Positions 28,583-37,765 of a DNA stretch of 64,000 nucleotides are shown piece after piece. Within the stretch, counting starts at the first letter, position 1. Every line of letters begins with the position of its first letter. The position numbers were made by a program, and so were the translations under genes. The notes beneath the pieces are model-generated. The model saw only the letters and a program-made list of their open reading frames with translations, was not told where the DNA came from and ran no database searches. Source of the DNA: Comamonadaceae bacterium (GTDB lineage: Bacteria > Pseudomonadota > Gammaproteobacteria > Burkholderiales > Burkholderiaceae_C); assembly GCA_027488985.1 (NCBI GenBank), contig JAIYAR010000009.1, positions 62,001-126,000 of the forward strand, in the 5' to 3' direction.

Positions 28583-30850
28583 CTACCTGCGCTTTTTGGC
28601 TGCCTTTTTGGTCGAGGGGCTTGTTTTTTCCGCACTACGACTGCTCCGCGCAGACTTGGCCGAACTCCGCTGCTGGCGGACCTTCCCGTTGAATGTCACT
28701 CCAACCCCAGCATCCGGCTCGGAGCGAGCAGCGAAATCTCCGCGCCCGGGCTTGCTGTCACGCCCTGCCCCTTTTTCAGGTGGCAGCCGCGGAACTGCGC
28801 TCGCCCCTTCCTGTACCAAGCGGAAGTCAATCTTGCGCCCATCCAAATCCACACGGCTGACCTGGATGCGGACCCGAGTACCGATTGCGTAGCGGATACC
28901 GGTTCGCTCACCCCGCAGTTCCTGCCGGGCCTCATCGAATCGGAAATACTCACCACCCAGCTCAGTGATGTGGACAAGACCTTCCACATACATGGCATCC
29001 AAAGTTACGAACAGGCCAAACGTGGTCGCAGACGACACAACGCCTGAATACTCCTCCCCGAGGTGCTCACGCATGTACTTGCACTTGAGCCAAGCCTCTA
29101 CGTCGCGGCTTGCTTCGTCAGCGCGGCGTTCGTTCGCACTGCAATGCAAACCAGCCGCCTGCCATGCGGTGCCTTCGGTATTGAGCTTCTTGGGCTTGGT
29201 TTCCGGATTGGCCACCCGCGACGCCAGATTTTTTTCCAGACGTCGCGCCAGCTTGGCGTGTGCCTCGCCTGGAGTTGGCAGTGCAGGCAACTGGTACTTG
29301 CTTTTGGCGAGAATGGCCTTGATCACACGGTGCACCAGCAAATCCGGATATCGCCGGATCGGGCTGGTAAAGTGGGTATAGGCATCAAACGCCAAGCCGA
29401 AGTGCCCGCTGTTAATCGGGGTGTAGATGGCTTGCGACATCGAGCGCAACAGCATCGAGTGGATCTGCTGCGCATCCGGCCGGTCTTTGGTAGCTTCTGC
29501 GATAGCTTGAAACTCGCCGGGGGCAGGCTTGTCGCTGATCGTCATGCCAATGCCACTGACCTTCAGATAATTGCGAAGCATCTCCTGCTTTTCGGGCGTA
29601 GGGCCTTCGTGCACGCGAAACAGTCCTTGGTGCTTGTTTTGGGCAATGAAGTCCGCGCTGCAGACATTGGCCGCCAACATTGCTTCTTCAATCAAGCGAT
29701 GAGCTGTGTTGCGAGTTCGGGGAACGATTTTCTCGATGCGTCCGTTTTCATCACAAACGATCTGCGTTTCCGTGGTCTCAAAATCCACGGCCCCCCGTTT
29801 GTGTCGGGACTTGAGTAATGCTTGGTACACACCGTGCAAGTTCAACAGATCCTGCACTCGCTCCTTGCGTTTGCTTGCTTCAGGACCACGCGTATTGCCG
29901 AGAATGGCGGCCACTTCTGTGTATGTGAAACGTGCGTGGCTCCACATAACTGCGGGATAAAACTGGTAAGCATCCACCTCGCCATCTTCGGTGACGAACA
30001 TGTCGCACACCATGCACAGTCGCTCGACTTCCGGGTTCAGCGAGCACAAGCCGTTGGAGAGTTTTTCAGGAAGCATAGGAATAACGCGGCGTGGAAAGTA
30101 CACGCTGGTAGCACGGTCATAGGCATCTACATCGATGGCATTGCCTGTCTCGACGTAGTGACTGACATCCGCAATCGCGACCAATAAACGCCAACCTTTC
30201 AGCGCCGTCTTGCCACGACCTTTGCTGGCGGGCTCGCAGTACACCGCATCATCAAAGTCTCGGGCATCTTCACCGTCGATAGTGACCAAAGGAATATCGG
30301 TGAGGTCGATGCGGTGCAATTTGTCTTGGGGTCGAACCTTGTCCGGCAGGGTCCGTGCGAGAGCCACGCAGGGATCAGAGAATTCATGCGGCACGCTGTA
30401 TTTGCGCACTGCGATTTCAATCTCCATGCCAGGGTCATCCACCTCGCCCAACACCTCCTTGATGCGTCCGACAGGTTGACCAAATAGTGCTGGGGGCTCA
30501 ATCAATTCCACCACCACCACTTGACCCGGTTTGGCCACGCTAGTGGCGCCTTTGGGGATCAATACGTCTTGCCCATAGCGCTTGTCTTCAGGCGCCACCA
30601 GCCAGACACCACTTTCCTGCAAAAGCCTGCCAATGATGGGTTGTTTTGAGCGCTCGGTGATCTCGACCACCCGCCCTTCGGGGCGACCCTTTCGATCACT
30701 GCGCACGATACGGACCTTGACACGGTCTTTATGCAGCACAGCCCGCATTTCATTGGGAGGAAGGTAAATATCGGGAGCACCGTCATCGCGGGACACGAAG
30801 CCATGCCCGTCCCGATGTCCCTGAACAATCCCTTCAACTTCTTCCAGCAA
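28583..30850 (-). CDS. rnr: Ribonuclease R
   Basis: Processive 3'-5' exoribonuclease that degrades structured RNA. The 755 residues contain cold-shock domains (about 10-150, with VEGIVQGHRDGHGF), the RNB catalytic domain with TIDGEDARDFDDAVYC, YFPRRVIPMLPEKLSNGLCS and SPIRRYPDLLVHR, an S1 domain (about 610-690) and a basic K/R/S-rich tail. The open frame runs to 31057, across the tRNA-Leu gene, which cannot be coding. I place the start at TTG 30848-30850, just before LEEVEGIVQG; no ATG or clear ribosome site fits, so the start is uncertain. Confidence 0.94.
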   Translation of the reverse strand: MLEEVEGIVQGHRDGHGFVSRDDGAPDIYLPPNEMRAVLHKDRVKVRIVRSDRKGRPEGRVVEITERSKQPIIGRLLQESGVWLVAPEDKRYGQDVLIPKGATSVAKPGQVVVVELIEPPALFGQPVGRIKEVLGEVDDPGMEIEIAVRKYSVPHEFSDPCVALARTLPDKVRPQDKLHRIDLTDIPLVTIDGEDARDFDDAVYCEPASKGRGKTALKGWRLLVAIADVSHYVETGNAIDVDAYDRATSVYFPRRVIPMLPEKLSNGLCSLNPEVERLCMVCDMFVTEDGEVDAYQFYPAVMWSHARFTYTEVAAILGNTRGPEASKRKERVQDLLNLHGVYQALLKSRHKRGAVDFETTETQIVCDENGRIEKIVPRTRNTAHRLIEEAMLAANVCSADFIAQNKHQGLFRVHEGPTPEKQEMLRNYLKVSGIGMTISDKPAPGEFQAIAEATKDRPDAQQIHSMLLRSMSQAIYTPINSGHFGLAFDAYTHFTSPIRRYPDLLVHRVIKAILAKSKYQLPALPTPGEAHAKLARRLEKNLASRVANPETKPKKLNTEGTAWQAAGLHCSANERRADEASRDVEAWLKCKYMREHLGEEYSGVVSSATTFGLFVTLDAMYVEGLVHITELGGEYFRFDEARQELRGERTGIRYAIGTRVRIQVSRVDLDGRKIDFRLVQEGASAVPRLPPEKGAGRDSKPGRGDFAARSEPDAGVGVTFNGKVRQQRSSAKSARSSRSAEKTSPSTKKAAKKRR

Positions 30851-30876
30851 ACTGCTGTTTTGGCCTAAATTTTTGA

Positions 30877-30882
30877 TATACT
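30877..30882 (+). promoter_or_regulatory. Probable -10 box of tRNA-Leu
   Basis: TATACT lies 17 bp before the first base of the tRNA. The region is shared with the start of the divergent rnr gene. Confidence 0.5.
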
Positions 30883-30899
30883 TCTCTCTTTCCTGAGAT

Positions 30900-30984
<85 letters not shown>

Positions 30985-31008
30985 ACAATGGTAATGTAGT
31001 TAATGAAA

Positions 31009-31037
31009 AGCCGCTGTGAAAACAGCGGCTTTTTTTT
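31009..31037 (+). terminator. Terminator after tRNA-Leu
   Basis: AGCCGCTGT (31009-31017) pairs with ACAGCGGCT (31022-31030) around GAAA and is followed by seven T residues. The opposite strand has four T residues after the stem, so it may also end transcription of rimO. Confidence 0.93.
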
Positions 31038-31090
31038 GCTTGTGTGATTCGTGCCACTGACCGTTTGATGCATCAGTCAGTGGCAAAAAA

Positions 31091-32494
31091 TCAGATGGGA
31101 AGTGCGACCAGATCGTGGCCTTGTGCACTCACAATGCGCGCCTTGGTGAACTCGCCCACCTTCAGTGTCTTGCTGATTTTTTCGGGCGGCAACAGACGCA
31201 CCACGCCATCAATCTCAGGGGCATCCGCATAGCTGCGACCCACCCCCCCCTTGCGACCCAAAGCCGGCGCTGAATCCACCAATACTTGCATTACCGAGCC
31301 GACACGGCGCTGCAAACGGGCTGCCGACACTTCTTCGGCAACCTGCATGAATCTAGCGCGGCGTTCTTCACGCACTTCCACGGGCAACATGCCAGGCAAG
31401 TCGTTGGCAGTCGCACCATTCACAGCGCTGTAGGCAAAGCAACCCGCACGGTCAATCTCGGCTTCACGCACAAAGTCGAGCAAGTGCTCAAACTCTTCTT
31501 CCGTTTCGCCGGGGAAGCCCGCAATGAACGTGCTGCGCACCACCAGCTCGGGGCACGCTTCACGCCACTGCTGCAAACGCTCAAGATTCTTTTCACCGCT
31601 GGCCGGCCGCTTCATGCGGCGCAGCACATCGGGATGGCTGTGTTGCAAAGGAACATCCAAGTACGGCAATACACGGCCAGTTGCCATCAAGGGAACAATC
31701 TCATCCACGCTCGGGTAGGGGTACACATAGTGCAAACGAACCCAAGCGCCATAGGGCTCGGCAATATCACCCAAGGCTTGCACCAATTCGAGCATGCGTG
31801 TCTTGACCGGCTTGCCATCCCAAAAACCCGTGCGGTACTTCACATCCACACCATAAGCTGATGTGTCCTGGCTGATGACCAACAACTCTTTAACGCCGCC
31901 TTCAAACAATGCCCGAGCTTCGCTCAGTACATCTCCAATGGGACGGGACACCAAGTCGCCGCGCATGCTGGGGATGATGCAGAAGGTGCAGCGATGGTTG
32001 CACCCTTCGCTGATTTTCAAGTATGCGTAGTGCCGTGGAGTGAGCTTTACACCTGCAACACCAAAAGACTGCGGAACCAAATCGAGAAATGGGTCGTGCG
32101 GCTTGGGCAGATTCAAGTGCACCGCATCCATTACCTCTTGAGTTGCGTGTGGGCCGGTTACAGCAAGCACCTTGGGGTGCATCTGGCGCACCATGTTTTC
32201 TCCGCCATCGGTGGTCTTTGCACCCAGGCAACCTGTCACAATCACGCGCCCGTTTTCGGCCAACGCCTCACCGATGGTGTCCAAGCTTTCTTTGACCGCA
32301 TCATCGATAAAGCCACATGTGTTGACGATTACCAAATCCGCGCCCTGAAAGGTTTTGGATGTTTGGTAACCCTCTGCGCTGAGCTGGGTCAGGATGAGTT
32401 CGGAGTCGGTCAGCGCCTTGGGGCAACCCAGGCTCACGAAACCGACTTTGGGAGCAGCTTGTGCTGTTTGGGTGGGGGTCAAAATATCAGTCAT
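31091..32494 (-). CDS. rimO: Ribosomal protein S12 methylthiotransferase RimO
   Basis: Radical-SAM enzyme that adds a methylthio group to Asp89 of ribosomal protein S12. The 467 residues hold an N-terminal UPF0004 domain ([24 protein letters not shown]), the radical-SAM cluster motif CNHRCTFC within [18 protein letters not shown], and a C-terminal TRAM domain (about 400-467). The open frame extends 11 codons further, but ATG at 32492-32494 fits homologues. It is downstream of phaR on the same strand. Confidence 0.96.
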   Translation of the reverse strand: MTDILTPTQTAQAAPKVGFVSLGCPKALTDSELILTQLSAEGYQTSKTFQGADLVIVNTCGFIDDAVKESLDTIGEALAENGRVIVTGCLGAKTTDGGENMVRQMHPKVLAVTGPHATQEVMDAVHLNLPKPHDPFLDLVPQSFGVAGVKLTPRHYAYLKISEGCNHRCTFCIIPSMRGDLVSRPIGDVLSEARALFEGGVKELLVISQDTSAYGVDVKYRTGFWDGKPVKTRMLELVQALGDIAEPYGAWVRLHYVYPYPSVDEIVPLMATGRVLPYLDVPLQHSHPDVLRRMKRPASGEKNLERLQQWREACPELVVRSTFIAGFPGETEEEFEHLLDFVREAEIDRAGCFAYSAVNGATANDLPGMLPVEVREERRARFMQVAEEVSAARLQRRVGSVMQVLVDSAPALGRKGGVGRSYADAPEIDGVVRLLPPEKISKTLKVGEFTKARIVSAQGHDLVALPI

Positions 32495-32539
32495 GTTACG
32501 AAGTTCCGGAGCCCGCCTCCCAGACATCTGCCGTAGCGT

Positions 32540-32989
32540 TTAGCGCTTGAGGCCGAATGTGCCGAGGAATTGCTCGGTTTGTTTTTGCATTTGTTCCTGC
32601 ATCTGCTGGAACATATTGTTGCCCATGACGCCTTGAACCATGGGTGCTTGCATCTCCATGAGCGCCTGCATGTTTTTTTCCAAGTACCCGCCCATCATGC
32701 CTTGCATCGCATGCCCGTAAAAACGGATGATGTTCGACAACACTGGGGTGGTAAACATAGGGGAACCATTGGCCTCTTCTTCCAGGATGATCTGCAGCAG
32801 AATGCTGCGCGTCAGATCATCCCCGGTCTTAGCATCCACCACCGCAAAAATCTCGCTGTCCATGACCAACTGCTTGATTTCAGCCAATGTGATGTACGTC
32901 GAGGTATCGGTGTCGTAGAGACGCCGATTCGGGTATTTTTTGATCACCCGCTGCGACGACTTGGAATCTTTGGTGGAGTTTTTTTGCAT
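32540..32989 (-). CDS. phaR: Polyhydroxyalkanoate synthesis repressor PhaR
   Basis: DNA-binding and granule-sensing repressor of phasin and PHB genes. The 149 residues have the PHB accumulation N-terminal domain (KKYPNRRLYDT, then YITLAEIKQLVMD) and two PHB_acc repeats (about 60-120), followed by a Met/Gln-rich tail (MQEQMQKQTEQFLGTFG). Such proteins bind their own promoter; the TGCACTGCAGCA sequence at 33030-33041 is a possible site. No phaC is in this window, but the PHB depolymerase at 58033 belongs to the same pathway. Confidence 0.93.
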   Translation of the reverse strand: MQKNSTKDSKSSQRVIKKYPNRRLYDTDTSTYITLAEIKQLVMDSEIFAVVDAKTGDDLTRSILLQIILEEEANGSPMFTTPVLSNIIRFYGHAMQGMMGGYLEKNMQALMEMQAPMVQGVMGNNMFQQMQEQMQKQTEQFLGTFGLKR

Positions 32990-33029
32990 TGCGATCGCTC
33001 AGCACAAAATGTGGGAGCCAAGTTAGTGT

Positions 33030-33041
33030 TGCACTGCAGCA
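33030..33041. promoter_or_regulatory. Possible PhaR operator upstream of phaR
   Basis: TGCACTGCAGCA, a TGC/GCA-rich near-palindrome 41 bp upstream of the phaR start. PhaR proteins are described as binding TGC-rich sites and repressing themselves. The match is short. Confidence 0.3.
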
Positions 33042-33109
33042 CATTCTAGAGAGGGACCGGCTGATGCTGACCTAGGAATACCCTAGTCGAGAAGGACATC
33101 CGGAAAATT

Positions 33110-33186
33110 TGGTAGGCGCAATTGGACTCGAACCAACGACCCCCACCATGTCAAGGTGGTGCTCTAACCAGCTGAGCTATGCGCCT
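33110..33186 (-). tRNA. tRNA-Val (anticodon GAC)
   Basis: 77 nt with encoded CCA. Reading the minus strand, AGGCGCA pairs with TGCGCCT in the acceptor stem, the D arm is TAGCTCAGCTGGTTAGAGCA, the anticodon arm is CCACC-TTGACAT-GGTGG with anticodon GAC, and the T arm contains GGTTCGAGTCC. It closely follows the E. coli tRNA-Val(GAC) pattern in all loops. Confidence 0.97.
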
Positions 33187-33206
33187 ACATTTATCCGAGA
33201 GGCCGA

Positions 33207-33212
33207 AGTATA
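33207..33212 (-). promoter_or_regulatory. Probable -10 box of tRNA-Val
   Basis: The minus strand reads GCTATACTTCGG, a TATACT hexamer 20 bp before the tRNA. No clear -35 box is visible. Confidence 0.45.
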
Positions 33213-33284
33213 GCAGCATAAAAACCGCATTCCAGCCAAACCGGATTTGAAAGTTCGAAAAGTCAGTGTTCACGCTACGCCATA

Positions 33285-33308
33285 ATTGACGTTTACGTAA
33301 ACGTCAAT
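33285..33308. promoter_or_regulatory. Perfect 24-bp palindromic operator ahead of the SDR gene
   Basis: The half-site ATTGACGTTTAC is followed by its exact reverse complement. It ends 28 bp before the ATG of the dehydrogenase. The ACGTTTACGTAAACGT core resembles sites described for the MerR-family regulator LiuR of branched-chain amino-acid degradation, from memory; no such regulator is in the window. Confidence 0.75.
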
Positions 33309-33336
33309 CACTTTAAGTTTTTACAAGGAGTACTCC

Positions 33337-34095
33337 ATGGATATCGCAGGAAAAGTCTTCATCGTGACCGGCGGCGCATCCGGCTTGGGCGAAGGTACCG
33401 CACGCATGCTTACAGCCAAAGGCGGCAAGGTTGTCATCGCGGACATGCAAGCCGAAAAAGGCGAGGCGATCGCCAAAGAATTGGGCGGCGCTTTCGTGAA
33501 ATGCGACGTCAGCAATGAAGCCGATGGCCAGGCTGTGGTTGCCAAGGCCCTGTCCCTCGGCAAGCTCATGGGCCTGGTGAATTGCGCCGGCATTGCACCG
33601 GCCGAGAAGACAGTGGGGAAAAACGGCGCCCATGCGCTGGCCTCTTTCAGCAAAACCATCACCGTGAACCTGATCGGCAGCTTCAACATGATCCGCTTGG
33701 CTGCCGACGCCATGAGCAAAAACGACCCCGAATCCACGGGTGAGCGCGGTGTCATGATCTCCACCGCATCGGTTGCTGCGTACGACGGCCAGATCGGCCA
33801 AGCAGCCTACAGTGCGTCCAAAGGTGGAGTTGTCGGCATGACCTTGCCCATTGCACGCGATCTGGCACGCAACGGCATTCGCAACATGACAATTGCGCCC
33901 GGCATCTTTGGTACGCCTATGCTGTTCAGCATGCCTCAGGAAGTACAGGATTCGCTGGCTGCCGGCGTTCCATTCCCTTCACGATTGGGCACTCCGCAAG
34001 ACTACGCCAAACTCGCGATCCACATTTTTGAGAACGATATGCTCAATGGCGAAGTCATTCGATTGGACGGAGCCATTCGCCTGGCACCGAAGTAG
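33337..34095 (+). CDS. Short-chain 3-hydroxyacyl-CoA dehydrogenase (HSD10-type SDR)
   Basis: NAD-dependent short-chain dehydrogenase of 252 residues, closest in pattern to type II 3-hydroxyacyl-CoA/2-methyl-3-hydroxybutyryl-CoA dehydrogenases. The cofactor motif is [17 protein letters not shown] is present in LVNCAGIAP, and the catalytic Ser and Tyr-Lys pair stand in [23 protein letters not shown] (Tyr and Lys of YSASK). The C-terminal [11 protein letters not shown] is typical. A strong AAGGAG ribosome site precedes the ATG, and a perfect 24-bp palindrome covers the promoter, suggesting induction during acyl-CoA catabolism. Confidence 0.88.
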   Translation: MDIAGKVFIVTGGASGLGEGTARMLTAKGGKVVIADMQAEKGEAIAKELGGAFVKCDVSNEADGQAVVAKALSLGKLMGLVNCAGIAPAEKTVGKNGAHALASFSKTITVNLIGSFNMIRLAADAMSKNDPESTGERGVMISTASVAAYDGQIGQAAYSASKGGVVGMTLPIARDLARNGIRNMTIAPGIFGTPMLFSMPQEVQDSLAAGVPFPSRLGTPQDYAKLAIHIFENDMLNGEVIRLDGAIRLAPK

Positions 34096-34143
34096 GCCGG
34101 TTCACTCAGGAAAGGTAGACTTGAATGCCCGGGCGTGCAGCCT

Positions 34144-35046
34144 CTAGCGGTGCGCCCGGATCGAAGACATCATCCCAAGAATGAACATCCCGCTGGCTAA
34201 CCATTGCAAGGCGGTCGGCCAGTTTCCGTAGACCAGAAACGCATAAACAAGTGCAAACAAGGTTTCGGAGACGATGAGTTGCCCGCACAAACTGGCACTC
34301 AATCGCCGGCTTGAAAAATTCCACAGCACGGCCGCGATCCATGCTGAACCAATGCCCGTTGCTATACAAACCATAGCGGACCGCGCAAAATCTGCGTGCG
34401 CTAGCAGGTCTTCGGCAGGTGTTCCCAAGGCCACCCACAGTAACCACCCTGCCAAACCCGCATTCACACCCATCCAGCTCGTCCAGTCCCGCAGGTTCAC
34501 ATTGGTGTGTTTCTTAAGCCATGCCGAATTGATGATCGCAAAGGCCACCCAAAAGACCATGGCCAACAGGCCATAGAGCACCCCGCGCCAAAATATCCAA
34601 CCGTGCATTTGCACGTCGCCACTGCTGCTCTCGGCCGCCATCATGGTGGTGACACCTGCCAGTGTGAGTAGCAAGCCCGGAATCAGGCTACGCCAGCGCA
34701 ACACCACAGGCTTGCCGAGCAACATGACCCACACGGGGATGGTCCCGATGATCATGGTGGGCACTTCCACACCAGCATCCCGAATGGCGTAAACCAGCAG
34801 CAGGTAGTAGCCGGAGAAACCCAAGACGCTCAGTAGCAGTGCAGTCCCCGCTTGCTTGAAGGTAGGCAGACGTGAACTTCCGTTCAACAAGCCAAAACCG
34901 ATCATGCACAGCGATGTGAGGCCGAAAACCACAAAACGCCCGGCGGTGAGATCCACAGGCGACAAACCCGGGGCCATTGCAGGCGCCACAAACACCAAGC
35001 CCCACAGAGCCCCGGCCGTCAGACCGGCAACTACCCCGGCAAGCAA
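34144..35046 (-). CDS. EamA/DMT-family transporter
   Basis: Inner-membrane exporter of the drug/metabolite superfamily, 300 residues with about ten hydrophobic helices arranged as two EamA repeats (about 1-135 and 150-295). The first repeat ends with IGTIPVWVMLLGKPVVLRW and the second with GQLIVSETLFALVYAFLVYG. Substrate unknown. The start is a TTG at 35044-35046 with GTGGAGG six bases upstream. It is 45 bp downstream of the second SDR gene. Confidence 0.85.
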   Translation of the reverse strand: MLAGVVAGLTAGALWGLVFVAPAMAPGLSPVDLTAGRFVVFGLTSLCMIGFGLLNGSSRLPTFKQAGTALLLSVLGFSGYYLLLVYAIRDAGVEVPTMIIGTIPVWVMLLGKPVVLRWRSLIPGLLLTLAGVTTMMAAESSSGDVQMHGWIFWRGVLYGLLAMVFWVAFAIINSAWLKKHTNVNLRDWTSWMGVNAGLAGWLLWVALGTPAEDLLAHADFARSAMVCIATGIGSAWIAAVLWNFSSRRLSASLCGQLIVSETLFALVYAFLVYGNWPTALQWLASGMFILGMMSSIRAHR

Positions 35047-35091
35047 ATAGCCTCCACTTCAATGTTCGCGCTACCTGTTCTTGAGCGGGAC

Positions 35092-35874
35092 TCAAATTCC
35101 AAAACCATCATCTGCCGCAATCACGGCTCCGTTAATAAAGTGGCTCTGGTCTGAGCACAGTGTCACCAACATGGCGTCCAGGTCGGTCGGGTGGCCTATG
35201 CGCTTGCGAGGCAACATCTGCACCAGCTTTTGCCCGCTTTCTGTCTGCCAGTGGTGATGATTGATTTCGGTGTCGATGTAGCCAGGGCACAGTGCGTTGA
35301 CGTTAATGCCGAACTTGCCCCACTCCAGCGCCTGTGCTTTGGTCATTTGGATGACCGCTGCTTTACTCATGCAATACACCCCGATCTGGGGCAACACCCG
35401 CAGACCCGCCATGGAGGCAATATTGATGATGCGTCCGCCGGTGTAGCTGCCAGGAGCGGAGCCTTTGGCACGAGCCAACATCCGTTTCCCGACTTCTTGG
35501 GCCACAAAGAAAGCGCCTTTGACATTGGTGTCAAACATGAAGTCGTAATCGTCCGGGCTGACGTCCTGTAAGCGCTGCGTGGTGCTTACCCCGGAGTTGT
35601 TGATGAGGATGTCAATCGAGCCCACCTCGGTCTCCGCATGGGCCACCGCCGACTTGATCGAGTCGTGGTCGGTCACATCCAGTTCGATGACATGGGCGTC
35701 ACCGCCCTGCCCCTCAATTTCTGCGCGCAAGTCCTTGAGCTTGTCGATGCGGCGGCTGGCCAACACGACCGCGGCACCAGCTGCCGACAAGGTGCGGGCA
35801 AACTGCGCCCCCAACCCGCCGGATGCACCTGTGATGAATGCAATTCGCCCGGAAAGATCGATCCTGTAAGCCAT
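35092..35874 (-). CDS. Short-chain dehydrogenase/reductase (SDR)
   Basis: NAD(P)-dependent oxidoreductase of the classical SDR family, 260 residues. It has TGASGGLGAQFARTL for the cofactor, NNSG in ILINNSGVS, catalytic Ser in IINIASMAG, and Tyr/Lys in YCMSKAA. RIDK after VVLASR suggests NADP preference through the Arg-Arg pair. Substrate unknown. It is divergent from the ETF-ubiquinone oxidoreductase gene, and the gap carries a TetR-type palindrome, so it probably belongs to the same acyl-CoA catabolic regulon. Confidence 0.85.
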   Translation of the reverse strand: MAYRIDLSGRIAFITGASGGLGAQFARTLSAAGAAVVLASRRIDKLKDLRAEIEGQGGDAHVIELDVTDHDSIKSAVAHAETEVGSIDILINNSGVSTTQRLQDVSPDDYDFMFDTNVKGAFFVAQEVGKRMLARAKGSAPGSYTGGRIINIASMAGLRVLPQIGVYCMSKAAVIQMTKAQALEWGKFGINVNALCPGYIDTEINHHHWQTESGQKLVQMLPRKRIGHPTDLDAMLVTLCSDQSHFINGAVIAADDGFGI

Positions 35875-35894
35875 TTAGAGTGCCTCCACAAATT

Positions 35895-35918
35895 AAAAAA
35901 GAACGGTCGTTCTTTTTT
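35895..35918. promoter_or_regulatory. TetR-type palindromic operator between SDR and ETF-QO genes
   Basis: The arms AAAAAAGAACG and CGTTCTTTTTT are perfectly complementary over 11 bp around a central GT. The AACGnnCGTT core is like sites of TetR-family regulators of fatty-acid degradation (PsrA/FadP type). It lies 21 bp upstream of the SDR start and 94 bp upstream of the ETF-QO start, so it could control both. Confidence 0.7.
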
Positions 35919-36011
35919 TTGAAATCAGCGAATAAAATCTGCTGCCGGTCGCGTGCGCTCCAGCGCGCGAACGCTGACAAAAAGACCACCCATTATTAAG
36001 CGAGACTCCCC

Positions 36012-37703
36012 ATGACAAACCAGGAAATACTGGCTCAATTCGGCCCCCGTGAATCCATGGAATACGACGTGGTCGTCGTTGGCGGAGGCCCCGGCGGTCT
36101 GGCTACGGCGATCCGCCTCAAACAGCTGGCGGCCGAGAAAGGCACCGACGTATCGGTGGTCGTTCTCGAAAAAGGCTCTGAGCCCGGCGCGCACATCCTG
36201 TCCGGCGCCATCATGGACCCCAAAGCGCTGACCGAACTGATTCCTGACTGGAAGGCCTTGGGCGCTCCCCTGAACCAGCCGGTGACTGACGACGCCTACA
36301 TTTTCCTGAGCGAAAAATCCGGCTTCCGCGTGCCCAACATGGTGCTGCCGCCCTTCGCGCACAACGACGGCAACTACATCATCAGCTTAGGCGCTGTCAC
36401 CAAATGGTTGGCCGAGCAAGCAGAGAGCTTGGGCGTCGAAATTTTCCCCGGCTTCACCGCCGCTGAAGTGCTCTACAACGACGACGGCTCGGTCAAGGGT
36501 GTGGCCACCGGCAACATGGGTGTGGGCAAAGACGGCGAACCGATGGAAAGCTTCCAGCTCGGCATGGAGCTGCTGGGCAAATACACCGTATTTGCGGAAG
36601 GTGCGCGCGGCCATTTGGGCAAACAGGTCATTGCCAAATACCAACTCGACGAAGGTCGCGACCCGCAAAGCTTCGGCATCGGTATCAAAGAGCTGTGGGA
36701 AATCGACCCCAGCCGCCACAAACCGGGCTTTGTGATGCACACTGCCGGCTGGCCCATGGAATCTGACACCTACGGTGGCGCCTTCTTGTACCACCTCGAA
36801 GGCAACAAAGTGGCTCTGGGCTTTGTCACCGGCTTGGGCTACAGCAACCCCTACCTCAGCCCGTTTGAAGAGTTCCAGCGCTGGAAGACCCACCCGAACG
36901 TGCGCTACTACTTCGAAAACGAGAAAGGTGAAATCACGGCCAAGCGCTTGGGCTACGGAGCGCGCGCAATCAATGCCAGCGGCATCAACGCCCTTCCCAA
37001 AACCGTATTCCCCGGCGGCTGCCTGATTGGATGCAACGCGGGCTACCTGAACGTGGGCCGCATCAAAGGCAGCCACGCCGCCATCAAAACCGGCATGCTG
37101 GCCGCTGAGGCCGCTTTTGATGCCGTAGTGGGCGGCCGCCAGCATGACGAGCTGAGCGCCTACCCCGAAGCCTTTGAGAAGAGCTGGCTGCACACCGAAC
37201 TCAACAAGGACCGTAACTTCAAAAACTGGTTCAAGTACGGCCTAACCACCGCCACGCTGATGAACGGTTTCGAGCAATTCGTGCTGCGCGGACACATTCC
37301 CTGGACCCTGCGCCGTGACAAGCCCGACCACGCCTACCTGAAGCCCGCGGCCGAGTGCAAGCCCATCGTCTACCCCAAGCCCGATGGCAAGCTCACTTTC
37401 GACCGTTTGAGCAGCGTGTTCATCAGCAACACCAACCACGAAGAGCAGCAACCTGCCCACTTGACGCTCAAGGACGCCTCGGTGCCGGTGAGCATCAACC
37501 TCGCTAAATACGCCGGCCCCGAAGCCCGCTACTGCCCCGCAGGCGTGTATGAATACGTGAAGAACGAAGACAACACCGACCGCTTGCAGATCAACGCCCA
37601 AAACTGCGTGCACTGCAAGACTTGCGACATCAAGGACCCGACCCAGAACATCGTCTGGGTCACGCCAGAAGGCGGCGGCGGCCCCAACTACGCGGGCATG
37701 TAA
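36012..37703 (+). CDS. etfD: Electron transfer flavoprotein-ubiquinone oxidoreductase
   Basis: Membrane-bound FAD and [4Fe-4S] enzyme that passes electrons from ETF, loaded by acyl-CoA dehydrogenases, to ubiquinone. The 563 residues begin with FAD-binding VVVVGGGPGGLATAIRLKQ, include a ubiquinone-binding/membrane-surface region, and end with a ferredoxin-like C terminus with cysteines in YCPAGVYEYV and NCVHCKTCDIKDP. The product is complete. It is followed by a clear terminator and sits divergent from an SDR gene behind a shared palindrome. Confidence 0.97.
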   Translation: MTNQEILAQFGPRESMEYDVVVVGGGPGGLATAIRLKQLAAEKGTDVSVVVLEKGSEPGAHILSGAIMDPKALTELIPDWKALGAPLNQPVTDDAYIFLSEKSGFRVPNMVLPPFAHNDGNYIISLGAVTKWLAEQAESLGVEIFPGFTAAEVLYNDDGSVKGVATGNMGVGKDGEPMESFQLGMELLGKYTVFAEGARGHLGKQVIAKYQLDEGRDPQSFGIGIKELWEIDPSRHKPGFVMHTAGWPMESDTYGGAFLYHLEGNKVALGFVTGLGYSNPYLSPFEEFQRWKTHPNVRYYFENEKGEITAKRLGYGARAINASGINALPKTVFPGGCLIGCNAGYLNVGRIKGSHAAIKTGMLAAEAAFDAVVGGRQHDELSAYPEAFEKSWLHTELNKDRNFKNWFKYGLTTATLMNGFEQFVLRGHIPWTLRRDKPDHAYLKPAAECKPIVYPKPDGKLTFDRLSSVFISNTNHEEQQPAHLTLKDASVPVSINLAKYAGPEARYCPAGVYEYVKNEDNTDRLQINAQNCVHCKTCDIKDPTQNIVWVTPEGGGGPNYAGM

Positions 37704-37723
37704 GGCACGCTCAAAAGCACGAG

Positions 37724-37748
37724 CGGGACCTCACGGTCCCGTTTTTTT
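37724..37748 (+). terminator. Terminator after the ETF-QO gene
   Basis: CGGGACC (37724-37730) pairs with GGTCCCG (37735-37741) and is followed by seven T residues, 21 bp after the stop codon. Confidence 0.94.
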
Positions 37749-37765
37749 AAATACGGAGGCAGCCC

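Noticed and set aside
34688..35095. Second open frame over the EamA gene start
   Set aside because: It is an out-of-frame shadow of the transporter with no membrane helices or motif; the TTG start with GTGGAGG supports the EamA frame.
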